Shown here: piece after piece, positions 1 to 6,600 of the stretch
How the letters are laid out: each line of letters begins with the position of its first letter
How positions within the stretch are numbered: the stretch's first letter is position 1
Assembly: GCA_008017145.1 (NCBI GenBank)
Contig: SSGY01000058.1
Span: forward strand, 1-12,322
Length of the DNA: 12,322 bases
Direction: 5' to 3'
Origin: Neisseriales bacterium
GTDB lineage: Bacteria > Pseudomonadota > Gammaproteobacteria > Burkholderiales > UBA11063
Program-made: the position numbers and the translations under genes
The notes under the pieces: generated by a model
Told to the model about the DNA's origin: nothing
Database searches by the model: none
The model's input: the letters and a program-made list of their open reading frames with translations, nothing else

Positions 1-115
1 ATACTGTCTGACGACTACATCCGAGAAATCTTGCTATTTCTGAGGATGAATTATTTTTAGAAAGCATTAGTTCTATCACAAATCTCTCATGCTCACCTAA
101 TTGTTTATGTGCCAT
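1..115 (-). CDS. IS30-family transposase, N-terminal fragment (runs off left edge)
   Basis: The minus strand from an ATG at 115 reads 38 codons to the window edge, beginning MAHKQLGEHERFVIEL and continuing with a helix-turn-helix-like stretch (SSSEIARFLGCSRQTV). This is the typical start of IS30-family transposases: a short N-terminal segment ending in 'EIA.fLG.s..Tv', which binds the element's inverted repeats. The DDE catalytic core would lie to the left of the window. A GGAG Shine-Dalgarno (plus-strand 123-126) lies 7 bases before the ATG, which supports this start and a real gene. It is transcribed away from, and overlaps antisense with, the extreme 5' end of the long plus-strand frame. 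The family call rests on recognition of the N-terminus only; whether the element is intact cannot be seen. Confidence 0.82.
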   Translation of the reverse strand, partial: MAHKQLGEHERFVIELMLSKNNSSSEIARFLGCSRQTV

Positions 116-2650
116 AATTTAACTCCAATTTTTAGTACAAATTATAGCTCAAAACTTAATTACATGTATGGTGCATTAGACACCAGCGGATGCAAAATCG
201 AAAGTTTGCAAAAACAAAAACAAGAGATTAATGATATTGTTGAACTGCAACACTTAATTGAACATTATCAATCTGGTAGCGATCCTCAGAATATCACTAA
301 TTTTATGATGGCAGAAGATACAGTAACAAGCCATTACTTTAACCAGTTGGGTACTGAAATACGCTTTAGTGTGATACCAACTAATTTTGAGCAAGGTGAT
401 CCAGCCTCATTTTATGAGAAATACTGGAATGAGTTTGCTTCTAAACCAGCCACAGATTTAACCTTTAGAGATCATTTTATGAGAAATTTTGATCCAAATG
501 AAATAAATGCTAAATTGGATGCTGGCGATGATCTATTTATACGATTGACAGACACAACTGTAGAGCAAGCTCAACTCAATTCACTTCTGCAAAGTTTTAA
601 CGATAAAAGTAAGTTTGAAATTGATCGCATAAGTGGCGGAGTGCTTCGAATAACAACCGAATACGAGCTATTCTTTATGCCCAGTGACGCTAAAGCTAAA
701 GCAGCTAACAACGAATTAATCGGCGAACTCCACGATGCCAGTTACCAGCAAGCGGTGTTTGCCAAAGCTGGAAGTAAAACTGACATTGAAGCTTTAGCTC
801 AACAACTCCAAGCTAATGGAGCAACTTTGACAACAGATGGTAATCAGATTTATGTAAGTTATGCAGGGAACAAAACGCTAGCGTATCAGGATAGCTCTAA
901 CCTAGCCAATGGCGGTAGTGTAGGTGCGGATAGCATTGCAGGTAAAGATAGCACTTTATGGACAAAAGTTAATGATTTATCGTCAACCAAAGATGGTTAC
1001 AATGGCTTTGTATATACTGATGGCAATGGTGAGTATGTCTTGGTTAGTAATGGCACAGCCGACATGTCAGCATATGCTGCTGCAAGCGAGTTAGTCACAA
1101 AAACCGCTAAATATCTTACCGAACACGGTGGCGGTCAGCTTGACTTTGTTGGATTTGATCAAGGTGGTGCGATTAGCCAGATGCTGGCAATCAGCTATGG
1201 TGGAGAAAGTTATGCGTTTAACCCGCAAAGCAGTGCTCCTGCATTGGAGCAACTGAAGTTAATTGATAAAGAAACCATTGATGATTATTATGCGAGTCAG
1301 CAAGATATTTTAGACAAACTTGCCGATAAACAAAATCCACCAACTAATTCAAATGAACTTTACCAACAACTGAATGAATTGAATGAAAACATATCAGATG
1401 CTAAACTCAATAATCAACTCTATCAGTCCTATCACTCAGGCAATACTAATAATCTCTATAACTATGTTATTGCAGGCGATGCTTCCAGTGCGCAAAGTCA
1501 GCTAGGCGAAACGATTACTATTCAAATAAGTAATCCATCTAATGTTCATGATATAGCCAATTTTAATTCTGAAAAATTAAAAGCAATATCTGATGATATT
1601 TACATTAGTACCAATAAAGGCGGCTTGGACGACAAGCAAGAGCTAGGCTTAGTAGAGCTATTTAAAGATAAAACTAAATATGAGATTGACGCATTGGATG
1701 CCACTCATTCTAAAGTGCGAATTAATCAGGAGCATGAGTTTTTCTTTGGTGTTGTTGACTATAGAAGTAACTGGCAAAGAACAAGCGATGATAGAACTCA
1801 GCTAATTACTGAAAAATATGATCAAATTTATGACAAAGTAAATTTAGCAACAGTTGGTACTGCGGAAGAGGTTGCGGCTGCACGGCAGAACACCATTAAT
1901 TTCATGCTATCTCAGAAATATGAGGATGGTAGCCCGAAGTATGCGATCAAACAGGATATGGTAAACTCAGATAAACAAACATATCTTTTATTTGCGAGTC
2001 TTCCAAAAAATAAGAAACCACAGCAATATGATCCACTCTCTTTAGATTTGGATGGCTCAGGTAAGATTGAAACTGTTGGGTTAAATGCTGGGGTTTTATT
2101 CGATTATGATGGAGATGGAGTTAAAACTGGAACAGGCTGGGTAGCAGCAGGCGATGGATTAGTGGTTAGAGACATTAATAACGACGGTAAAATTACTTCA
2201 GGTCTAGAAATTTTTGGTGATAATACAGTTCTTAGTAACGGTAGAAAAGCTAAAAATGCATTTGAAGCGATTGCTGATTTGGATGTGAATAAAGATGGTA
2301 AGGTTGATGCCAAAGATGCTGCATTTAACGAACTTAAAATATGGAACGATAAAAACCAAAACGGAATATCCGAAGCGAGTGAATTAAAAACCCTAACCGA
2401 GCTAGGCATAACTTCAATCAGTACTCAAGCGAGTATTACTGGTGTACAAAATGCTGCTAATGGTAATGTTGAAATTGGCTTTTCGAATTTTGAGCGTGCG
2501 GATGGCTCCAAAGGTAGTAGTGGAGCGTTTAATTTTGTAGGTAATCCGATTGATAGTGAGTTTACCGATACTGTAGATACTAGTTTAGTTGAAGATATCC
2601 CGAATGCTAACGGTAGTGGACGAGTGCGTGATTTACGTAAGGCAAGTTAA
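101..2650 (+). CDS. Decapitated lipase-like / FrpC-type self-processing protein, without RTX repeats (probable pseudogene remnant)
   Basis: This open frame has 849 codons; numbering is from the TTG at 101. An in-frame TAA at 98-100 precedes it. TTG 101 and ATG 107 lie inside the antisense IS30 transposase gene, and neither they nor ATG 164, 305 or 308 has a Shine-Dalgarno. The frame was therefore probably opened by IS insertion that removed the real 5' end. Residues about 30-240 are the rear part of one lipase-like module. Residues about 287-495 are a second lipase-like domain that keeps Asp460 and His483 but has Asp353 in GFDQGG where GHSLGG carries serine, so it is probably inactive. Residues about 500-640 repeat the rear module. 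Residues 644-840 are a FrpC-like self-processing module starting at Tyr-Asp644-Pro645, with several EF-hand-like loops (DYDGDG, DINNDG, DVNKDG, DKNQNG). The protein stops at VRDLRKAS, where the downstream paralogue continues into an RTX linker, so it has no nonapeptide repeats and no type I secretion signal. Whether it is expressed is unknown. Confidence 0.72.
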   Translation: MFMCHNLTPIFSTNYSSKLNYMYGALDTSGCKIESLQKQKQEINDIVELQHLIEHYQSGSDPQNITNFMMAEDTVTSHYFNQLGTEIRFSVIPTNFEQGDPASFYEKYWNEFASKPATDLTFRDHFMRNFDPNEINAKLDAGDDLFIRLTDTTVEQAQLNSLLQSFNDKSKFEIDRISGGVLRITTEYELFFMPSDAKAKAANNELIGELHDASYQQAVFAKAGSKTDIEALAQQLQANGATLTTDGNQIYVSYAGNKTLAYQDSSNLANGGSVGADSIAGKDSTLWTKVNDLSSTKDGYNGFVYTDGNGEYVLVSNGTADMSAYAAASELVTKTAKYLTEHGGGQLDFVGFDQGGAISQMLAISYGGESYAFNPQSSAPALEQLKLIDKETIDDYYASQQDILDKLADKQNPPTNSNELYQQLNELNENISDAKLNNQLYQSYHSGNTNNLYNYVIAGDASSAQSQLGETITIQISNPSNVHDIANFNSEKLKAISDDIYISTNKGGLDDKQELGLVELFKDKTKYEIDALDATHSKVRINQEHEFFFGVVDYRSNWQRTSDDRTQLITEKYDQIYDKVNLATVGTAEEVAAARQNTINFMLSQKYEDGSPKYAIKQDMVNSDKQTYLLFASLPKNKKPQQYDPLSLDLDGSGKIETVGLNAGVLFDYDGDGVKTGTGWVAAGDGLVVRDINNDGKITSGLEIFGDNTVLSNGRKAKNAFEAIADLDVNKDGKVDAKDAAFNELKIWNDKNQNGISEASELKTLTELGITSISTQASITGVQNAANGNVEIGFSNFERADGSKGSSGAFNFVGNPIDSEFTDTVDTSLVEDIPNANGSGRVRDLRKAS
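123..146 (-). promoter_or_regulatory. Putative -10 box and ribosome binding site of the IS30 transposase
   Basis: On the minus strand a perfect TATAAT lies at 146-141, about 26 bases before the transposase ATG, followed by GGAG at 126-123. The spacing would give a short leader that includes the ribosome binding site. There is no good -35 box at the right distance (the best is CATACA with an 18-base spacer), so the promoter is tentative. The Shine-Dalgarno is convincing. Confidence 0.45.
290..800 (+). repeat. Internal duplication, copy A (rear module of a lipase-like domain)
   Basis: The translation around residues 64-235 (an HYQSGS-like start, then QLGTEIRF, DDLFIRLTD, KSKFEID and ELFFMPSD) aligns block by block with the same frame at about 1430-1930 (SYHSGN, QLGETITI, DDIYISTN, KTKYEID and EFFFGVVD). 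The positions matching the catalytic Asp and His of the downstream lipase are kept here too (AEDTV and FRDHFMRNF). The DNA has diverged well beyond near-identity, so this is an old tandem duplication. It implies that the intact gene once carried at least two lipase-like modules in a row. Confidence 0.65.
1430..1930 (+). repeat. Internal duplication, copy B (rear module of a lipase-like domain)
   Basis: This is the second copy of the module at about 290-800. It is much closer to the corresponding part of the downstream giant gene (about 4270-4860) than to copy A. That shows the second module, not the first, is the one shared with the intact paralogue. Confidence 0.65.
2030..2575 (+). other. 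FrpC-like self-processing module in the upstream remnant
   Basis: The segment begins at the Asp-Pro pair (GAT CCA at 2030-2035, preceded by Tyr) and continues with a calcium-loop-rich sequence: DLDGSG, FDYDGDGVKTGTGWV, DINNDGKI, EIFGDN, DLDVNKDGKVD and IWNDKNQNGIS. This order matches the SPM of Neisseria FrpC, where calcium triggers cleavage of an Asp-Pro bond at the module's N-terminal edge. The scissile pair is kept. One visible difference from the downstream copy is SGLEIFGD in place of SGREIFGD. Confidence 0.72.
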
Positions 2651-2817
2651 TTAAATTTTGTGCATAAATTGCAATATTTGTGTTTTAAAATTCAATTTAT
2701 TTGTTGTATTATGTGTGATTTATTGCATTGCAAAATGATTTTATTGTAGTGTTAATATATAATTTGGATCTGGTGAGTAAAGAGCAAGCGTAAATATTAA
2801 AGATATTTGGATAGAAC
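2651..2817. other. AT-rich intergenic region
   Basis: These 167 bases lie between the stop of the lipase-like remnant and the membrane-protein gene. They contain no convincing reading frame, no homology to the RTX linker that follows the same module in the downstream gene, and no clear GC-rich hairpin with a T-run that would make a terminator. An 11-base perfect palindrome (TTGCA-T-TGCAA, 2723-2733) and a TATAAT at 2758 are the only notable small elements. Confidence 0.7.
2735..2763 (+). promoter_or_regulatory. Possible promoter of the membrane protein / RTX operon
   Basis: A perfect TATAAT at 2758-2763 lies 54 bases before the ATG at 2818, a reasonable leader length. The hexamer at the normal -35 distance is poor (ATGATT or TGATTT), so recognition would need an activator or a weak promoter. 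In DNA this rich in A and T a chance TATAAT is quite likely. The small palindrome at 2723-2733 lies just upstream and could be an operator, but nothing proves it. Confidence 0.35.
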
Positions 2818-3660
2818 ATGAAGAAGAGAATTATAAAATATATAGCATTGAGTGTTGCCTCGTTGGTTTTGCTGTTCGTCGGTTGGCAAGCATTGCTAAT
2901 TGCTAATGTGTATATGGCAAAAAAAACGGCAAGAGCAATGATTGGTCGTGATTATTATATGCATGACTACTATTATGCAGATATCAGTAATATAACCTAT
3001 ACAGGGCATAATTTTTTACTATATGTGCAGAAGCCATTTTTATTTAGTCCTAAACATTTTTATATCTACTCTTCGAAAGATGGTGTGACTTGGAAACGGA
3101 AATTTACCTCTATGTTTGGTGGGCTAGGAGATGCTGTTCCTTATCATGGTTTTGGTCTGCAGCAAATATTCGACGAAAGTGGAGTCTGGTATGGATTTGA
3201 TCCTGAAGATTGCCTTTCTGGTAAGTGTAAATCTTCTAAAAGTTACTACTTGTTTTATTTGTTAAATTTTCCTGTATATAATAGTGGAAAATGCTCAATA
3301 TATTATCAAACAAGCCCCAATAGTGTTGAATATGTTAACGTTTTAAACTCAAAAAATTGCGAAACTAATTGGCATTCTGGATCTACTAAAGTCAAACCAT
3401 TTTTAAGACCTACACAAGAATCGTATCCTAAAGATAATTTGAGAGGTTTTATAACATTAAATAACCTTGTTAAAAGAGCCAATTTAAATATTAACCTTGG
3501 AATACCACATACGATTTATGGTGATGGTAAATATATTGGTGTATATAAACAAGTAGATGGATATTATTTATTCATTTCATCAGATGGAATCCATTATGAG
3601 ATTAAAAAACTTCCATCTGATATAACCAGTTCTTTGGCAATTAAAGTTTTTAGTGAATAA
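2818..3660 (+). CDS. Membrane-anchored exported protein of unknown function upstream of the RTX gene
   Basis: The 280 residues begin with a short positive end (MKKRIIKY) and one hydrophobic segment at about residues 7-33, giving a signal anchor or uncleaved signal peptide. No lipobox cysteine is visible. The rest is soluble, aromatic-rich and beta-looking. It has two Asp-box-like turns (SSKDGVTW at 85-92, SSDGIHY at 254-260) of the kind seen in sialidase and other beta-propeller proteins, and four cysteines (132, 137, 159, 181) that could form disulfides outside the cytoplasm. I do not recognise the family. The ATG has only a weak GGA six bases upstream. The next gene starts 28 bases after the stop, so the two are probably co-transcribed. 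The position and length resemble FrpD, the lipoprotein encoded just before frpC that binds FrpC, but I see no sequence basis for calling homology. A partner or immunity role is inference. Confidence 0.8.
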   Translation: MKKRIIKYIALSVASLVLLFVGWQALLIANVYMAKKTARAMIGRDYYMHDYYYADISNITYTGHNFLLYVQKPFLFSPKHFYIYSSKDGVTWKRKFTSMFGGLGDAVPYHGFGLQQIFDESGVWYGFDPEDCLSGKCKSSKSYYLFYLLNFPVYNSGKCSIYYQTSPNSVEYVNVLNSKNCETNWHSGSTKVKPFLRPTQESYPKDNLRGFITLNNLVKRANLNINLGIPHTIYGDGKYIGVYKQVDGYYLFISSDGIHYEIKKLPSDITSSLAIKVFSE

Positions 3661-3675
3661 TCAACTAACTTTTAC

Positions 3676-3682
3676 AAGGTGA
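3676..3682 (+). promoter_or_regulatory. Ribosome binding site of the giant RTX gene
   Basis: AAGGTGA ends six bases before the ATG at 3689. It is the strongest Shine-Dalgarno on the plus strand of the window and fixes the start of the giant frame. It lies in the 28-base gap after the membrane-protein stop, consistent with translation from a shared transcript. Confidence 0.8.
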
Positions 3683-3688
3683 ATTAAA

Positions 3689-6600
3689 ATGAGTACATAT
3701 CAAGATAAGCAACAGTTAGCACAATTTGTGTATGATAAACTATCAGATATTCCTAAAGATACAAAAACATGGACAAGAGTAGATGGTCTTTATACAGTTG
3801 AAGATACTTCTAATGGATATTACGGAGCAGTTTATACCAATGGCAAAGGCGAATATATCTTAGTTAGTCGTGGAACAGATAATTTTACTAACAAAGTTCA
3901 TGATGCTGGGATGGCTATACTTGACGACGTTCCTCCAGAATTTACCGATGCTTATGAATTAGCAGCCAAAGCAACTGCATATGTACACGAGCATGGTGGA
4001 ACCTTGAGCTTTGATGGTCATTCGTTAGGTGGCACTATCTCACAATTATTGGCAATCACCTTTAGTGGCGAAGCAACTGCATTTAATCCATACAATAGCC
4101 GAAATTTTTTAGATTCAGTAGAACGAGTTGATCAAAGCATAATGACTAGCTTGATTAATCGTAAAAATGAATTACAGCAACAGGTAGATAATGGTGAATT
4201 AGGTAGCCAGCCGGATTTGGATACCGTGAATCAGCAATTAATTAAAATTGAAGCTAATAATAAGCTTTATGATGCATGGCATGGCGGTAGTCAATACGAT
4301 ATTACAAACTATCGAATTGAAAACGACCTAGTAAGTGGAGCAGGTTCAATTCAGAAAGACCAACTAGGTGAAACTATCACAATTACTTACGAATCAAAAG
4401 GTGATGCTAAGCTGATGGGGGCTAATGAATACATAAAACGTGGAGGGGTGCTTGATGCAAAAAATGATTTTTCTGCAGATATAGAAACCTTTCACGGAAT
4501 AGGTAACTTTTCTAAAGAACAGTTACTTGCAGAAACAGGCAATATTTATATTAGTACGAATAAAGGCAGCTTGGACGACCCACAAGAATTAGGTTTAGTG
4601 GAGCTATTTAAAGATAAAACTAAGTATGAAATAGATGCATTGGACGCCACTCATTCTAAAGTGCGAATTAATCAGGAGCATGAGTTTTTCTTTGGTGTTG
4701 TTAATTATCGCGGTGATTGGCAAAGAACTGGAGATGATAGAACTCAGTTGATTACTGAAAAATATGATCAGATTTATAATAAAGTAAATTTAGCAACAGT
4801 TGGTACTGCGGAAGAGGTTGCGGCGGCGCGTCAGAAAACGATAGACTTTATGTTGTCACAGAAATATGCTGATGGATCGGCCGTATACGGGATTAAGCAT
4901 GATGAGATTAATGCAGATAAGCAAATATATGTACTATTTGAGAGGCTTGAGCCTAAGAAAAAGCATCAGCAATATGATCCGCTAGCTTTGGATTTGAATG
5001 GTAGTGGCAAAGTTGAAACAGTGGGTTTGAGTGCTGGAGTTTTATTTGATCATGATGCTGATGGGGTAAAAACTGGAACTGGATGGGTCGCATCTGGTGA
5101 TGGCTTAGTTGTGCGCGATATTAATAAAAATGGACAAATTGATTCTGGACGCGAGATTTTTGGTGACAATACCATCCTCTCGAATGGGCAAAAAGCGAAA
5201 GATGCATTTGAGGCGATAGCTGATTTAGATGCTAACAAGGATGGTAAGGTTGATGCTAAAGATGCTGCATTTAGTGAACTGAAAGTATGGCAAGATAAAA
5301 ATCAAAATGGAATCTCTGAAGCGAGTGAACTAAAAACATTAACTGAACTAGGCATAACTTCAATTAGTACTCAAGCAAGTATTACTGGTATGCAAAATTC
5401 TGCAAATGGTAATGTTGAAATTGGATTCTCAAGTTTTGAACGTGCGGATGGCTCTACTGGAAACAGTGGAGCTTTTAATTTTGTGGGTAATCCGGTTAAT
5501 AGTGAGTTTACCGATACAGTTGATACTAGCTTAGTAATGGATATCCCAAATATCAGTGGTAGTGGAATGGTACGTAATTTACGTGAAGCATCTGCGTTAT
5601 CAACTGATTTGGCAAGTGCAGTTCGTAATTATATTAATAAAGATTATCCAAGCGATGTAGACCTAGAAATCATTGTTGCATTATGGGCACAAACTGGGCA
5701 AATGGATACAATCGCTTCTACCTTAAAAACTGGTGCACACCCAGCTGATGGGCGTGGTACTAATTTAACTACAGAAGAAATTAATAAGTTGAGCGTGCTT
5801 GAGAAATTTACAGGACTTTATGCAGCAACTGCAGATTTTACTGATCCCATGGACTCTGTTGACGGAAAGATTGATGGTCGTTACTCCGGAAGTTTTTATG
5901 GGGTAAATATGGATGCAAACTCCATTAATAATTCGTACAATTCATTAAAGATTGATATTGAGAAAGATCTAGCATTGGTTAGTGGTAAGACGAGCATTTT
6001 TAATTTAGTAGATTATAAATTACAGGATAATAAGGTTATTTTAGACTTCACCTGTGTATATCAGTGGGTTACATCATTAAGTAAACCAGAAGCCTTTTCT
6101 CAAATGCTTAAGCTTTATAACAATATTAAATTAGAGCAAAGTGAACTATTTACTGCAGAGTCACAAAATGTGATGAACAAATGGATTGTTGATGCCTTAA
6201 TATCTAATGATGCAAACTTGTCTACTCTAAATAGTCAAGATGTTACATTGGGAAGTGATACTAACGATACTATTTGGGGCTCATCTAGCGCAACAAACAC
6301 AATATATGGGATGTCTGGGGACGATATCATTTATGGCAGTGGTGATAATAATATATTGGACGGTGGTGATGGAAATGATAAGTTATATGCTGGTTATGGG
6401 GTTAATGTATTAATTGGAGGTGCCGGTCATGACTACTTAAGTAATGAGAGAGGTTCATCATTTGGAAATAATGTTTTTTGGGGTGGAACTGGTTCAGATA
6501 CAATAGTTGCAGGTAGTGGTAAAGATGTATTTATTTTTAATAGAGGCGATGGTAAGGATACTATTTTCACATATGGAGTTGGAGATGTATTGCGTTTTGG

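Larger units (their letters stand above)
1..165 (-). mobile_element. End of an IS30-like insertion sequence (outer boundary uncertain)
   Basis: The transposase start at 115 implies that the terminal inverted repeat of the element lies a few tens of bases to its right. The interrupted gene becomes recognisably homologous to its downstream paralogue only from about 185-200, so the element should end between about 116 and 190. I could not pick out the exact terminal repeat or a target-site duplication, because the other end is outside the window. The end given here is an estimate. Confidence 0.5.
959..2647 (+). repeat. Paralogous block, upstream copy (lipase-like domain plus SPM)
   Basis: The frame from TGG 959 to the AS codons before the stop at 2648 is homologous throughout to 3770-5593 in the giant gene. 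The similarity is uneven. There is a 57-base perfect match at 1700-1756 (against 4646-4702), a 44-base perfect match from about 1835, and long similar stretches over the SPM, while the lipase parts are clearly more diverged. The pattern suggests duplication followed by patchy gene conversion. Confidence 0.8.

Noticed and set aside
101..109. TTG 101 or ATG 107 as the true start of the upstream gene
   Set aside because: Both lie within the antisense coding start of the IS30 transposase and lack a ribosome binding site, and the first residues have no counterpart in the homologous modules.
2104..2409. Minus-strand open frame of 101 codons opposite the upstream SPM
   Set aside because: It is antisense to a well-conserved calcium-loop region; a similar shadow occurs at 5050-5238 opposite the second SPM copy. 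No family features, and no need for it once the plus-strand gene is accepted.
2723..2733. Palindrome TTGCATTGCAA as a terminator or operator
   Set aside because: Five-base arms with a one-base centre cannot form a stable terminator hairpin and no T-run follows directly. As an operator it is unsupported by any second copy.
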